Assembly: GCF_001442755.1 (NCBI RefSeq)
Contig: NZ_CP006367.1
Location: 2,542,001-2,606,000 of the forward strand
Source of the DNA: Aureimonas sp. AU20
GTDB taxonomy: Bacteria; Pseudomonadota; Alphaproteobacteria; Rhizobiales; Rhizobiaceae
Reading direction: 5' to 3'
DNA length: 64,000 nucleotides
A model generated the notes under the pieces. The model saw only the letters and a list, made by a program, of their open reading frames with translations. It made no database searches and had not been told where the DNA came from. Below are positions 17,895 through 27,943 of the stretch, piece by piece (within the stretch, counting starts at the first letter, position 1; every line of letters begins with the position of its first letter). The translations under genes were made by a program, and so were the position numbers.

Positions 17895-18848
17895 ATGTCA
17901 GCGCCCTCGCACACTCCGCTCGCCCGTCGGCACCTTCTCGGCATCGCCGGATTGTCGCTGCCCGACATCCACCAGCTCATGGACCTCGCGGAAAGCGAGA
18001 TCGCCGTCAGCCTTGGTCGGGACAAGAAGAAGTCCGCCCTTCGGGGGCGGACCCAGATCAATCTTTTCTTCGAAGCCTCGACCCGCACCCAGGCCTCGTT
18101 CGAGCTAGCGGGAAAACGGCTTGGCGCCGACGTGATGAACATGTCGGTGGCGAACTCGTCGGTCAAAAAAGGCGAGACGCTGATCGACACCGCCATGACG
18201 CTGAACGCAATGCGGCCCGATCTTCTCGTCGTGCGCCACCATGCGGCCGGCGCCGTCGCACTGCTGGCCCAGAAGGTCGGCTGTTCCGTCGTGAACGCTG
18301 GCGACGGCGCGCACGAGCACCCGACCCAGGCGCTTCTCGATGCCCTGACCATCCGCCGGCACAAGGGCCGCGTCGCCCGCTTGGTGGTGGCGATCTGCGG
18401 CGACGTGCTCCACAGCCGCGTGGCCCGCTCCAACATCCTTCTCCTCAACGCGCTCGGCGCGGACGTGCGCGTCGTCGCGCCCTCCACGCTGCTCCCGGCC
18501 GGCATCGAGCAGATGGGCGTCACCGTGTTCCGCAACATGGAAGACGGGCTGCGGGACGCCGACGTGGTCATGATGCTGCGCCTCCAGCGCGAGCGCATGG
18601 AAGGCTCCTTCGTTCCTTCCGTGCGAGAGTATTTCCGCTTCTTCGGACTGGACGGACAGAAGCTCTCGCGCGCGAAGCCGGACGCGCTGGTGATGCATCC
18701 CGGCCCGATGAATCGCGGTGTCGAGATCGCGTCCGACATTGCGGACGGTCCGCAGAGCGTCATCGAGGAGCAGGTGGAAATGGGCGTCGCGGTGCGCATG
18801 GCCGTCATGGAATGGCTTGTCGGAGACCATGCCGAGGGCCGGGCATGA
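17895..18848 (+). CDS. pyrB: Aspartate carbamoyltransferase catalytic subunit
   Basis: Condenses carbamoyl phosphate with aspartate in pyrimidine synthesis. 317 residues. Carbamoyl-phosphate loop [15 protein letters not shown] (about 55-69), HPTQALLD (about 141), LRLQRERM and [12 protein letters not shown] (about 266) are all present. The stop overlaps the start of pyrC by four bases (ATGA). No pyrI-like regulatory subunit is nearby; in this arrangement the PyrC-like partner may complete the enzyme. Confidence 0.96.
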   Translation: MSAPSHTPLARRHLLGIAGLSLPDIHQLMDLAESEIAVSLGRDKKKSALRGRTQINLFFEASTRTQASFELAGKRLGADVMNMSVANSSVKKGETLIDTAMTLNAMRPDLLVVRHHAAGAVALLAQKVGCSVVNAGDGAHEHPTQALLDALTIRRHKGRVARLVVAICGDVLHSRVARSNILLLNALGADVRVVAPSTLLPAGIEQMGVTVFRNMEDGLRDADVVMMLRLQRERMEGSFVPSVREYFRFFGLDGQKLSRAKPDALVMHPGPMNRGVEIASDIADGPQSVIEEQVEMGVAVRMAVMEWLVGDHAEGRA

Positions 18849-20161
18849 CCGCCGTCGTTTCCCGCCCGCTTGTTGTCGCCAATGCTCGAATTCTCGACCC
18901 GTCCCGTCGCCTGGACGAAGTCGGAACGCTGATCGCCGAAGACGGCATCATCCTCGCCGCCGGCGGGAATGCGCAGAACCAGGGCTTCCCCGAAGGCGCC
19001 GAGGTGATCGACGCGCGCGGGATGCTCCTGATCCCCGGACTCGTCGACGCGCGCGTCTTCATGGGCGAGCCGGGCGGAGAGCATCGCGAGACGATCCGCT
19101 CCGTGTCCCGCGCGGCCGCCGCCGGCGGCGTCACGTCGATCCTGACCATGCCCGACACCGACCCGGTGATAGACGATCTTGCCCTTGCGCAATTCGTCTC
19201 GCGCACGGCGCGAGAAACCGCGATCATCAACGTCTTCCCTTCGGCGGCCCTCACCAAGGGATTGAAGGGCAAGGAGATGACGGAGATCGGTCTTCTCGCC
19301 CAAGCTGGTGTGCTGGCCTTCACGGAGGGGCGCCATACGCTGCGCGACCCCGCCCTGATCCGTCGCATCATGACCTATATCCGGGATTTCGACGCGCTCT
19401 TCCTGCACGAGACGCAGGATGCCGATCTGACAGGTTCGGGCGTCATGAACGAGGGGCTGCTGGCATCCTGGCTCGGCCTGCCCGGCATCCCGCGCGAGGC
19501 GGAAATCATCCCGCTCGAGCGAGACCTGCGCCTCGCAGCCCTCACGGGCTGCCGCTACCACGCGGCCAAGCTTTCGACCGCCGCCTCGCTCGACGTCTTG
19601 CGCCGTGCCAAGCGCGAAAACCCGAAAGTCTCGGCCGGCGTCTCCATCAATCACCTGTCGCTGAACGAGAACGACATCGGCGAGTATCGGACCTTCTTCC
19701 GCCTGTCGCCGCCGTTGCGGTCCGAAGACGACCGGCAGGCCATGATCGAGGGAATCGCCGACGGCACGCTCGACGTCATCGTGTCCTCGCACGATCCGCA
19801 GGACGCCGACGGCAAGCGCCGCCCCTTCTCGGACGCGGAAGCCGGCTCGATCGGGCTGGAAACGTTGCTTCCGGCGGCGCTCCGGCTCCATCATTCCGGC
19901 CAGGTTCCACTGGCCCGCATCATCGAGTGCCTGACGGTCGCGCCGGCCAAGCTGCTCAAGCTCGACCGGGGCACGCTGGAGCCCGGCCGCCCGGCCGACT
20001 TCGCGCTGGTCGATCTGGACGCGCCCTACGTCTACGACAAGACGCGCATCCGGTCGCGTTCCAAGAACTCGGCCTTCGAGAACGCCCGCTTCCAGGGTGA
20101 GGTAATGCGCACGGTGGTGGCCGGGCGCACCGTCTTCGACACCGCCAACGGACCGCTGTGA
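18845..20161 (+). CDS. pyrC: Dihydroorotase-like protein, probably non-catalytic (PyrC'/PyrX type)
   Basis: Amidohydrolase-fold protein of 438 residues, annotated as dihydroorotase in related genomes. The metal motif D-x-H-x-H of true enzymes reads D68-A-R70-V-F72 here ([16 protein letters not shown]), so both N-terminal metal histidines are missing. The aspartate of the usual late TDHAPH motif is serine (VSSHDPQD). H188 (FLHETQD) and the histidine of [11 protein letters not shown] remain. The family includes the inactive PyrC' of Pseudomonas, which is needed for assembly of active aspartate carbamoyltransferase; the four-base overlap with pyrB supports that role. A second, true dihydroorotase would then be encoded elsewhere in the genome. 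Confidence 0.85.
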   Translation: MTAVVSRPLVVANARILDPSRRLDEVGTLIAEDGIILAAGGNAQNQGFPEGAEVIDARGMLLIPGLVDARVFMGEPGGEHRETIRSVSRAAAAGGVTSILTMPDTDPVIDDLALAQFVSRTARETAIINVFPSAALTKGLKGKEMTEIGLLAQAGVLAFTEGRHTLRDPALIRRIMTYIRDFDALFLHETQDADLTGSGVMNEGLLASWLGLPGIPREAEIIPLERDLRLAALTGCRYHAAKLSTAASLDVLRRAKRENPKVSAGVSINHLSLNENDIGEYRTFFRLSPPLRSEDDRQAMIEGIADGTLDVIVSSHDPQDADGKRRPFSDAEAGSIGLETLLPAALRLHHSGQVPLARIIECLTVAPAKLLKLDRGTLEPGRPADFALVDLDAPYVYDKTRIRSRSKNSAFENARFQGEVMRTVVAGRTVFDTANGPL

Positions 20162-20171
20162 GGACCTCCGC

Positions 20172-20777
20172 ATGATCTGGACCGGCAGTTCCCCAATGGC
20201 CATCGCCGTCTTTCTCGCGGTCGGCTATCTCTGCGGCACGATCGCCTTCGGGTTGATCCTGACGAAGATGTTCGGCCTGGGGGACCTGCGCTCCATCGGC
20301 TCGGGCAATATCGGCGCCACCAATGTCCTGCGCACGGGCAACAAGAAGGTCGCCGCTCTGACGCTCGCAGGCGATCTCCTGAAGGCGACGATCCCCATCC
20401 TCGTCGCGTGGCGCTGGGGCGCGCCGGCTGCAGCAGCAGCTGGGCTCGGGGCCTTTCTCGGGCATCTTTTTCCGGTTTGGCTGGGCTTCCGGGGCGGCAA
20501 GGGCGTCGCGACCTATATCGGCGTCCTTCTCGGTTTCGCGCCGATCGGAATCCTCGTCTTCGCCGCCGCGTGGCTCGGAATGGCGAAAGTCTTCCGCTAC
20601 TCCTCGCTCGCCGCGCTCACGGCGACGCTGCTCGTGCCAATCGCCTATCTCCTTCTGGGCAATTCCATGGCGGCGGGTCTCACCGCTATCCTGACCGTCT
20701 TCGTCTATCTCAAGCATATCCCCAACATCCGCCGCCTCCTGGCAGGAACCGAAAGCCGGATCGGGTCCAAGGGATGA
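20172..20777 (+). CDS. plsY: Acyl-phosphate glycerol-3-phosphate acyltransferase
   Basis: Integral membrane acyltransferase that makes lysophosphatidic acid from acyl-phosphate, the first step of phospholipid synthesis. 201 residues with about five membrane spans. The three PlsY motifs are [12 protein letters not shown] (about 43-54), [14 protein letters not shown] (about 107) and [10 protein letters not shown] with [14 protein letters not shown] near the end. The stop overlaps dprA by four bases, a common plsY-dprA pairing. Confidence 0.95.
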   Translation: MIWTGSSPMAIAVFLAVGYLCGTIAFGLILTKMFGLGDLRSIGSGNIGATNVLRTGNKKVAALTLAGDLLKATIPILVAWRWGAPAAAAAGLGAFLGHLFPVWLGFRGGKGVATYIGVLLGFAPIGILVFAAAWLGMAKVFRYSSLAALTATLLVPIAYLLLGNSMAAGLTAILTVFVYLKHIPNIRRLLAGTESRIGSKG

Positions 20778-21898
20778 GCTTGGCGGCCGGAGAGCGAGCT
20801 TCGCTTTCCGAGGCGGAACGCCTCGCGCGGCTGCGGCTGATCCGCAGCGACAATGTCGGACCCGCGACCTTTCACGCCCTGCTGCGTCGGTTCGGCACGG
20901 CCTCGGACGCGCTGACGCATCTGCCCGAACTCGCCGCGCGCGGCGGCACCCGGCGCCGCATCACGATCTGCACGAGCGAAGCGGCCGAAGCCGAATTCAT
21001 GCGCCTCGGCCGGTTCGGGGCGCGGCTTCTCTGCCATGACGAGGCGGACTATCCGCAGGCGTTGCGCGCGGCCGAGGGTGCCCCGCCGCTTCTTTCCGTC
21101 ATGGGCGAGGTCACTTGTCTCGCCAAGCCCAGCGTCGCCATCGTCGGCTCGCGCAACGCCGCCGCCGCCGGCGGCCGGCTGACGCGTATGTTCGCGACCG
21201 AACTCGGGCAGGCCGGCTATGTCATCGCGTCCGGCCTCGCGCGCGGCATAGACACGGTGGCCCATGAGGCCGCTTTGGAGACGGGAACCATCGGCGTCTT
21301 CGCCGGCGGGCTCGACCGCCCCTATCCGCCTCAGAACAAGCCCTTGATGCGCCAGATCGTGGATCGTGGCGGATGCCTTGTCACCGAAATGCCCTTCGGT
21401 TGGGAGCCGCGCGCGGTGGATTTCCCAAGGAGAAACCGCATCGTGGTCGGCCTGTCGCTGGCCGTGCTCGTCGTGGAAGCCTCGCTGCGCTCTGGCTCGT
21501 TGATCAGCGCGCGCCTTGGTGCCGAGATGGGCCGTCTGGTCTTCGCGGTGCCGGGTTCGCCGCTGGAAGCGCGATCCGCCGGCACCAACGCGCTTCTAAA
21601 GGACGGCGCGCATCTGGCGACCGAGACCGCCGACCTGCTCCATGCGCTTCAACCGATGGCCGAGCGCCGCGCGGTGCCGAGCGAGTCCGAGCCGACATTC
21701 TTCGAAGGGAATGCCGAGCCCGCAAATGGCGAACGCGAGCGCATCCTTCGGGCCCTCGGCGTCGCTCCGGTCTCGCTGGACGATGTCTCCAGCCATAGTG
21801 GCGTCGCCCCGGCGGCGATCCATCTGACGCTCCTGGAGCTGGAACTCGCGGGCCGTCTGGAGCGCCATTCCGGTGGCCGCGTTTCGCTTCTTCCTTGA
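20774..21898 (+). CDS. dprA: DNA-processing protein DprA
   Basis: Loads RecA on incoming single-stranded DNA during transformation. 374 residues: N-terminal helical (SAM-like) region [21 protein letters not shown], then the Rossmann-like core with [18 protein letters not shown] (about 119-136), [18 protein letters not shown] and [21 protein letters not shown]. The C-terminal winged helix is [22 protein letters not shown]. It begins in the ATGA shared with plsY. No other competence gene is in the window. Confidence 0.95.
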   Translation: MSLAAGERASLSEAERLARLRLIRSDNVGPATFHALLRRFGTASDALTHLPELAARGGTRRRITICTSEAAEAEFMRLGRFGARLLCHDEADYPQALRAAEGAPPLLSVMGEVTCLAKPSVAIVGSRNAAAAGGRLTRMFATELGQAGYVIASGLARGIDTVAHEAALETGTIGVFAGGLDRPYPPQNKPLMRQIVDRGGCLVTEMPFGWEPRAVDFPRRNRIVVGLSLAVLVVEASLRSGSLISARLGAEMGRLVFAVPGSPLEARSAGTNALLKDGAHLATETADLLHALQPMAERRAVPSESEPTFFEGNAEPANGERERILRALGVAPVSLDDVSSHSGVAPAAIHLTLLELELAGRLERHSGGRVSLLP

Positions 21899-22015
21899 TT
21901 GCGCCGCCCCGCTGTTGCAGCGGACGGGTTGACCCACGCGCTTGGGCTGTCCATGTGAACGAAGCGATATTCCGGCGCGTCGGCTTTGCCCGACCGCCTT
22001 TCCCAGGACGTGCAC

Positions 22016-24763
22016 ATGGACGTGGTCATCGTCGAATCGCCTGCAAAAGCGAAGACGATCAACAAATATCTCGGCAGCAACTACACGGTGCTGGCGTCTT
22101 TCGGTCACGTTCGGGATCTCCCGGCGAAGGACGGGTCGGTGCGTCCCGACGACGACTTCTCCATGGACTGGGAGGTGGACAAGCCCTCGCAGAAGCGCCT
22201 GAGCGACATCGCCGCCGCCTTGAAGAACGCCGACGCGCTGATCCTCGCGACCGACCCGGATCGCGAAGGCGAAGCCATTTCCTGGCATGTGCTGGAAGTC
22301 CTGCGCGAAAAGAAGGTGCTGAAGGACAAGCCGGTCAGCCGCGTCGTCTTCAACGCCATCACCAAGAACGCCGTGCTCGACGCGATGGCCAATCCGCGCG
22401 AGATCGACGTGCCGCTGGTGGACGCCTATCTCGCCCGCCGGGCGCTCGACTATCTCGTCGGCTTCACGCTGTCGCCGGTGCTCTGGCGCAAGCTACCCGG
22501 CGCGCGCTCGGCCGGCCGCGTCCAGTCCGTGGCGCTGCGGCTCGTCTGCGATCGCGAAGCCGAGATCGAGCGCTTCAAGACCGACGAGTACTGGCAGATC
22601 GCCGCCAAGCTCTCGACGCCGCGCGGCGAGGATTTCGAGGCGCGCCTCACCGCCTTCGAGGGCGAGCGGCTGCAGCGCCTGTCGATCAACAACGAGACAC
22701 GCGCCTTCGCCATTCGCGACATGCTGAACGGCGCCTCGTTCCGCGCCGTCAGCGTCGAGGCCAAGCCCACCAAGCGCAACCCCTCGCCGCCCTTCACCAC
22801 GTCCAGCCTGCAGCAGGCGGCCTCCGCCAAGCTCGGCTTCGGCGCCTCGCGCACGATGCAGATCGCCCAGCGCCTCTATGAAGGCATGGATATCGGCGGC
22901 GAGACGGTCGGCCTCATCACCTATATGCGAACCGACGGCGTGCAGATGGCGCCCGAAGCCATCGACGCGGCGCGCGAGGCGATCGGCGAAACCTTCGGCA
23001 AACGCTATGTGCCGGAGAAGCCGCGTCTCTACTCGACCAAGGCGAAGAATGCGCAGGAAGCGCACGAGGCGATCCGCCCGACCAGCTTCATGCGCCTGCC
23101 GAAGGACATGGAGCGCTTTCTCGACCGCGATCAGGCGCGCCTCTACGACCTGATCTGGAAGCGCGCCATCGCCAGCCAGATGGCCTCGGCCGAGATCGAG
23201 CGCACCACGGTCGAGATCGCGGCCGAGAACGGCGCTCAGAAGGCGCAGCTGCGCGCCACCGGTTCGGTGATCCGCTTCGAGGGCTTCATCGGCGCCTATC
23301 AGGACCACCGCGACGATTCCAAGACCCAGGCCGACCAGGAGGCAGAGGAAGACGATTCCGCCCGCCTGCCCGAGATCAAGCCGCAGGACGGACTGAAAAA
23401 GCTGGCGGTCAACCCGACCCAGCATTTCACCGAGCCGCCTCCCCGCTTCTCGGAAGCCTCGCTGATCAAGCGGATGGAAGAGCTCGGCATCGGCCGCCCC
23501 TCCACCTATGCCGCCACCCTGCAGACGCTGCAGGACCGCGAATACATCGTGCAGGACAAGCGCAAGCTTCTGCCCGATTCCAAGGGCCGGCTGGTCACGG
23601 CCTTCCTGCACAACTTCTTCGAAAAGTACGTCGAGTACGATTTTACCGCCGACCTGGAAGGCCAGCTCGACCGCATTTCGGCGGGCGAACTGTCTTGGAA
23701 GGACGTGCTGCGCGAGTTCTGGAAGGACTTCTCGGCGCAGGTCGACGGCACCAAGGAACTTCGCGTCACCGACGTTCTCGACGCGCTGAACGAGGAACTG
23801 GCTCCGCTCGTCTTCCCCGACCGGGGCGACGGGACGGACCCGCGCGTCTGCCCGCGTTGCGCTCAGGGCAAGCTCAGCCTCAAGCTGGGCAAGTTCGGCG
23901 CTTTCGTCGGCTGTTCGAACTATCCCGACTGCGGCTACACGCGCCAGCTCGGATCCAATCTCTCGGCCGAGGGCGTGGAAGGCGATGGCGGCCTGAACGA
24001 GCCAAAGGATCTCGGCAGCGACCCGGATTCGGGCGAGCCGATCACCCTGCGCTCGGGCCGCTTTGGGCCCTATGTCCAACGCGGCGACGGCAAGGAAGCC
24101 AAGCGCGCCTCCCTGCCGAAAGGCTGGCTGGTTGGCGATATCGACTTCGAGAAGGCTCGCAGGCTGCTGTCCCTGCCCCGCGAGGTTGGCCTCCATCCCG
24201 AGTCCGGCAAGCCGATCCTGGCGGGCCTCGGCCGCTACGGCCCGTTCCTCCAGCATGACGGCGGCTATGCCAATCTGGAGACGGTGGAGGACGTGTTCGA
24301 GATCGGTCTCAACCGGGCCGTGACCGTGATCGCCGAGAAGAAGGAAAAGGGTCCGCGCGGTCGCGCGACGCCGGCCGCTTTGGCGACGCTCGGCGAGCAT
24401 CCGACCTTCGGCGGCGAAATCACCGTGCGCGAAGGGCGCTTCGGTCCCTATGTCAACGTCGGCAAGATCAACGCGACCCTTCCGAAGTCGAAGGACCCGG
24501 CCTCCGTCACGCTGGAGGAAGCGATCCAGCTTCTGAACGAGCGGGCGGAAAAGTCGGGCAAGGCGCCGACCAAGAAAGCCGCGCCGAAGAAGGCGGCCCC
24601 CAAGAAAGCGGCCCCCGCCGAGGGCGACGCGGCGGAGAAGCCGAAGAAGGCACCGGCCAAGCGCGCGGCGGCCAAGCCGGCCGCCAGGAGCGACGAGCCC
24701 CCCGCACGGCCCGCCGCTCCCAAGACCGAGTTGATCAAGGCGCCGAAGGCAAAGGCGAAGTAA
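22016..24763 (+). CDS. topA: DNA topoisomerase I
   Basis: Type IA topoisomerase that relaxes negative supercoils. 915 residues. TOPRIM domain MDVVIVESPAKAKTINKYLG with E7, and ATDPDREGEAISWH for the metal aspartates. Catalytic tyrosine Y303 in LITYMRTDGVQM. One four-cysteine zinc finger (VCPRCAQG and GCSNYPDCGY, about 618-643) and further C-terminal repeats (RFGPYVQ, RYGPFLQHDGG, RFGPYVN). The end is a Lys/Ala-rich tail with KKAAP repeats, common in alphaproteobacterial TopA and likely to bind DNA. Start: the ATG at 22016 begins the TOPRIM domain; one ten codons upstream is less likely. Confidence 0.97.
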   Translation: MDVVIVESPAKAKTINKYLGSNYTVLASFGHVRDLPAKDGSVRPDDDFSMDWEVDKPSQKRLSDIAAALKNADALILATDPDREGEAISWHVLEVLREKKVLKDKPVSRVVFNAITKNAVLDAMANPREIDVPLVDAYLARRALDYLVGFTLSPVLWRKLPGARSAGRVQSVALRLVCDREAEIERFKTDEYWQIAAKLSTPRGEDFEARLTAFEGERLQRLSINNETRAFAIRDMLNGASFRAVSVEAKPTKRNPSPPFTTSSLQQAASAKLGFGASRTMQIAQRLYEGMDIGGETVGLITYMRTDGVQMAPEAIDAAREAIGETFGKRYVPEKPRLYSTKAKNAQEAHEAIRPTSFMRLPKDMERFLDRDQARLYDLIWKRAIASQMASAEIERTTVEIAAENGAQKAQLRATGSVIRFEGFIGAYQDHRDDSKTQADQEAEEDDSARLPEIKPQDGLKKLAVNPTQHFTEPPPRFSEASLIKRMEELGIGRPSTYAATLQTLQDREYIVQDKRKLLPDSKGRLVTAFLHNFFEKYVEYDFTADLEGQLDRISAGELSWKDVLREFWKDFSAQVDGTKELRVTDVLDALNEELAPLVFPDRGDGTDPRVCPRCAQGKLSLKLGKFGAFVGCSNYPDCGYTRQLGSNLSAEGVEGDGGLNEPKDLGSDPDSGEPITLRSGRFGPYVQRGDGKEAKRASLPKGWLVGDIDFEKARRLLSLPREVGLHPESGKPILAGLGRYGPFLQHDGGYANLETVEDVFEIGLNRAVTVIAEKKEKGPRGRATPAALATLGEHPTFGGEITVREGRFGPYVNVGKINATLPKSKDPASVTLEEAIQLLNERAEKSGKAPTKKAAPKKAAPKKAAPAEGDAAEKPKKAPAKRAAAKPAARSDEPPARPAAPKTELIKAPKAKAK

Positions 24764-24771
24764 GGAGTTCC

Positions 24772-27072
24772 ATGGCCAAGCGAGCGATCCCGACCACCGA
24801 CGAACGCTCGCTGAGCCGGGAGGCGGTCCTGCGCTTCATCGCGGACCACCCGGACCGCGCCACCAAGCGCGATCTGGCAAAGGCCTTCGGGGTCAAGGGC
24901 GAGGCACGGGTCGCGCTCAAGGACATCATCGCCGATCTCCAGGCCGACGGCCTCCTGGCTGGCGGTCGCAAGCAATACACCCGCCCCGGCGCGCCGCCGA
25001 CCGTCACGGTTCTCGAAATCCGCGACCGCGACGACGAAGGCGGCCTTCTGGCCGACCCGGTTGGCTGGGACGAGAGCGATCTCGGTCCCCGTCCCCGCTT
25101 CACCGTGCGCCAGAAGCGCGACCAGGCCGCCATCGCCGGGATCGGAGATCGCATCCTGGCGCAGCTCGACTTCGACGCGCCGGAAGGTCCGGCGGCCGAC
25201 GTCATTCGCCTGCTCGATCGCAAGACTGCTCGGCCGCTTGGCGTCTTCCGCGAGACGGCTGGCGGCGGCGGCAGGGTGGAGCCTGTCGAGCGGCGCCAGC
25301 ACGAATTCGTCGTCGGCCCCGGCGACACGCGAGGCGCCAAGGATGGCGATCTCGTTGAGGTCGAGCCGTCGCAGCGCATGCGCGCCGGCCTGCCGATGGG
25401 ATCGATTGCCGAAGTGATCGGCTCGCTTCACACCGAAAAGGCGATCTCCACCATCGCGCTGCACGCGCATTCGATTCCGCATGTCTTCCCGAAATCGGTT
25501 CTGGCGGAGGCCGACGCGGCCGGTCCGGCGACCATGGCGCATCGCGAGGACTGGCGCGATCTGCCGCTGGTCACAATCGACCCGCGCGACGCCAAGGATC
25601 ACGACGACGCGGTCCACGCCGCTATCGACAGCGATCCGTCCAATCCCGACGGGTTCGTGGTGACGGTCGCGATCGCCGACGTCTCTTGGTACGTCCGGCC
25701 GCATTCGAAGCTCGACGCGGAGGCCAAGCTGCGCGGCAACTCGGTCTATTTCCCAGACCGCGTCGTCCCGATGCTGCCCGAGCGGATTTCAAATGATCTT
25801 TGTTCGCTGCGCGAAGGCGTCGACCGACCGGCGCTGGCCGTGCGCATGATCTTCGACCGCGACGGCGACAAGCGCTCGCATCGCTTCCATCGCATCATGA
25901 TGCGCAGCCATGCCAAGATCGCCTATCAGGACGCCCAGGGAGCGATCGACGGGACGGAAAAGCTGGTCGATCCGCAGATCGTCGCCAGCGTCCTCCGCCC
26001 GCTTTGGGACGCCTATGCCGCGTTGAAGCACGCGCGCGACCGGCGCGCGCCGCTCGATCTCGACCTGCCCGAGCGCAAGATCGTGCTCGATGCGGCCGGC
26101 CGGGTCGATCGCGTCATCCTTCCCGAACGGCTCGACGCGCACAAGCTGATCGAAGAGTTCATGATCCAGGCCAACGTCGCCGCGGCAGAGGCGTTGGAGC
26201 AGCAGAAACAGGCGCTGATCTACCGCGTCCACGATTCGCCCTCGCTCGCGAGGCTGGAAACGCTGCGCGACTTCCTGCGCACGCTGGATTTACCGCTCGC
26301 GAAGACCGGTGCCCTGCGGCCTGCCAATTTCAACGGCATTCTCCACGCCGTGAAGGACACCGAGCACGAGAGCCTGGTGAACGAGGTCGTTCTGCGCTCG
26401 CAGAGCCAGGCCGTCTACACACCCGAGAATCTCGGCCATTTCGGCCTCAATCTCATGCGCTACGCGCATTTCACCTCGCCGATCCGCCGCTACGCCGATC
26501 TCATCGTCCACCGCGCTCTGGTGAAGGCGTTGGGTCTCGGTGATGGCGGCTTGAGCCGCGAGGACGAGGAGCATCTGGAAGAGACCGCCGAGGCGATCAG
26601 TCAGGCGGAGCGCCGCGCCATGGCGGCCGAGCGCGACACGGTGGACCGCCTTATCGCTCATCACCTCGCCGACCGGCTGGGCGAGGAGTTCGAGGGTAAG
26701 ATTCAGGGCGTCACCAAGTCGGGCCTGTTCGTCCAGTTGCCGACATTCGGCGCCGACGGTTTCATTCCGATCTCGACTTTGGGCGCCGACTACTACCACT
26801 ATGACGAAGTCGGCCATTCCCTCGTCGGCGAGCGTTCGAAGCGTGGCTTTCGGCTGGGCGATTCGGTCGAGGTGAAGCTGGTGGAAGCCGTGCCGCTGGC
26901 CGGCTCGATGCGATTCGAGATGCTGTCCGAACCACGGGAGCTGCCGGCCACGACCGGCTCGTTCCACAAGGCGGCGCGGCGCGGCCACCGTCTCCATCGG
27001 CCCGGGCGCACGCCAAAGCCCGCCGGCAAGGGCCCGAAGGCGGCCGCTGGGAAAGGACGGGGAAAGCGATGA
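24772..27072 (+). CDS. rnr: Ribonuclease R
   Basis: Processive 3'-5' exoribonuclease for structured RNA and for tmRNA-linked decay. 766 residues: N-terminal winged helix (EAVLRFIADHPDRATKRDLAKAF), cold-shock domains, RNB catalytic core with D270-P-R-D273-A-K-D276-H-D278-D279, then an S1 domain (EFEGKIQGVTKSGLFVQL, about 643) and a basic tail. AAGGAG lies just before the ATG, eight bases after topA, so both are co-transcribed. Overlaps the DUF983 gene by four bases. Confidence 0.96.
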   Translation: MAKRAIPTTDERSLSREAVLRFIADHPDRATKRDLAKAFGVKGEARVALKDIIADLQADGLLAGGRKQYTRPGAPPTVTVLEIRDRDDEGGLLADPVGWDESDLGPRPRFTVRQKRDQAAIAGIGDRILAQLDFDAPEGPAADVIRLLDRKTARPLGVFRETAGGGGRVEPVERRQHEFVVGPGDTRGAKDGDLVEVEPSQRMRAGLPMGSIAEVIGSLHTEKAISTIALHAHSIPHVFPKSVLAEADAAGPATMAHREDWRDLPLVTIDPRDAKDHDDAVHAAIDSDPSNPDGFVVTVAIADVSWYVRPHSKLDAEAKLRGNSVYFPDRVVPMLPERISNDLCSLREGVDRPALAVRMIFDRDGDKRSHRFHRIMMRSHAKIAYQDAQGAIDGTEKLVDPQIVASVLRPLWDAYAALKHARDRRAPLDLDLPERKIVLDAAGRVDRVILPERLDAHKLIEEFMIQANVAAAEALEQQKQALIYRVHDSPSLARLETLRDFLRTLDLPLAKTGALRPANFNGILHAVKDTEHESLVNEVVLRSQSQAVYTPENLGHFGLNLMRYAHFTSPIRRYADLIVHRALVKALGLGDGGLSREDEEHLEETAEAISQAERRAMAAERDTVDRLIAHHLADRLGEEFEGKIQGVTKSGLFVQLPTFGADGFIPISTLGADYYHYDEVGHSLVGERSKRGFRLGDSVEVKLVEAVPLAGSMRFEMLSEPRELPATTGSFHKAARRGHRLHRPGRTPKPAGKGPKAAAGKGRGKR

Positions 27073-27512
27073 CCATCGCCCCTCATGAGTCTCATGCGAA
27101 CGTTCTGGAACCGGCGGCGAGCGACGCGGGCGAGCCGCGCGATACGCTGCAGGCCATGGGGCGTGGCTTCCTCATGCGCTGCCCGCGTTGCGGCAAGGGG
27201 CGGCTCTTCTCGGGCTATCTCAAAAGCGTCGATCGGTGCGAAGCTTGCGGTGAAGCGTTCGAGCACCATCGGGCCGACGATCTGCCCCCCTATCTCACGA
27301 TCTTCATCGTCGGCCATTTGGTGGTCGCGCTGTTCATGGGCATGGAACAGGTCACGGACCTGCCGCTCTGGGCGCATCTGGCCATCTGGGTTCCCGTTAC
27401 GATTGCTCTCTCGCTTGTGCTGCTTCGGCCTCTGAAAGGCGCCACGATCGGTCTTCAATGGGCCATGCGGATGCATGGGTTCGGCGGACGGGGCGAGGAA
27501 AGCGATAGCTGA
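27069..27512 (+). CDS. DUF983 membrane protein with zinc-ribbon motif
   Basis: 147 residues of the DUF983 family, function unknown. MGRGFLMRCPRCGKGRLFSGYLK and RCEACGEAFEHHRADD give two CxxC pairs that probably bind zinc; two membrane spans follow (YLTIFIVGHLVVALFMGM and LAIWVPVTIALSLVLLRPLKG). It starts within the rnr stop (ATGA) and so belongs to topA-rnr-DUF983, the order seen in other rhizobia. Confidence 0.9.
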   Translation: MTIAPHESHANVLEPAASDAGEPRDTLQAMGRGFLMRCPRCGKGRLFSGYLKSVDRCEACGEAFEHHRADDLPPYLTIFIVGHLVVALFMGMEQVTDLPLWAHLAIWVPVTIALSLVLLRPLKGATIGLQWAMRMHGFGGRGEESDS

Positions 27513-27722
27513 GACGACCTGTTGGAGCCCGAAGACCTTGACTTCGGCGTCTCCATAAGTAGTGTTCGCCGCGATAAGGGCGCATGGTTTCGTGCGCCTG
27601 TTCGGCTTGTGTCGCTTGGCGAGATGGGCCAGATACAATCTCTAATGTCCTGCATGCCCCGTGCGACGCCTGTTCGGCCCGCCGTCAGACGCAGGGCCAC
27701 GATTCGCCAGGATGGACGCACA

Positions 27723-27890
27723 ATGGCCAAGGCTACAACGATCAAGATCAAGCTGCTCAGCACGGCTGACACCGGCTTCTTCTACGTCACCACGAAGAAC
27801 AGCCGTACGATGACCGACAAGATGGTCAAGACGAAGTACGATCCGGTCGCTCGCAAGCATGTCGAGTTCCGCGAGACCAAGATCAAGTAA
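27723..27890 (+). CDS. rpmG: 50S ribosomal protein L33
   Basis: 55-residue L33, [20 protein letters not shown] at the start and [12 protein letters not shown] at the end. It is the cysteine-free form, lacking the zinc CxxC pairs of the C+ type. A longer frame is open upstream, but the family length fixes the ATG at 27723. It probably has its own promoter in the 210-base gap after DUF983, which otherwise shows nothing. A strong terminator follows. Confidence 0.97.
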   Translation: MAKATTIKIKLLSTADTGFFYVTTKNSRTMTDKMVKTKYDPVARKHVEFRETKIK

Positions 27891-27915
27891 GTCTTCGTCC
27901 GTTTCGGATTTCGAG

Positions 27916-27943
27916 AACGCCGCCCCTTCCGGGCGGCGTTTTT
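27916..27943 (+). terminator. Rho-independent terminator of rpmG
   Basis: AACGCCGCCC, loop CTTCC, GGGCGGCGTT, then a run of T: ten-base perfect stem 26 bases after the rpmG stop. Confidence 0.9.

Noticed and set aside
24585..24710. Short repeats at the end of topA that could be taken for a repeat array
   Set aside because: They encode the KKAAP-type Lys/Ala-rich tail; repeat units are irregular and have no spacers, so not CRISPR.
27098..27111. GAAC-GTTCTG-GAAC resembling an SOS box
   Set aside because: The spacer is six, not seven bases, and it lies inside the DUF983 coding sequence.
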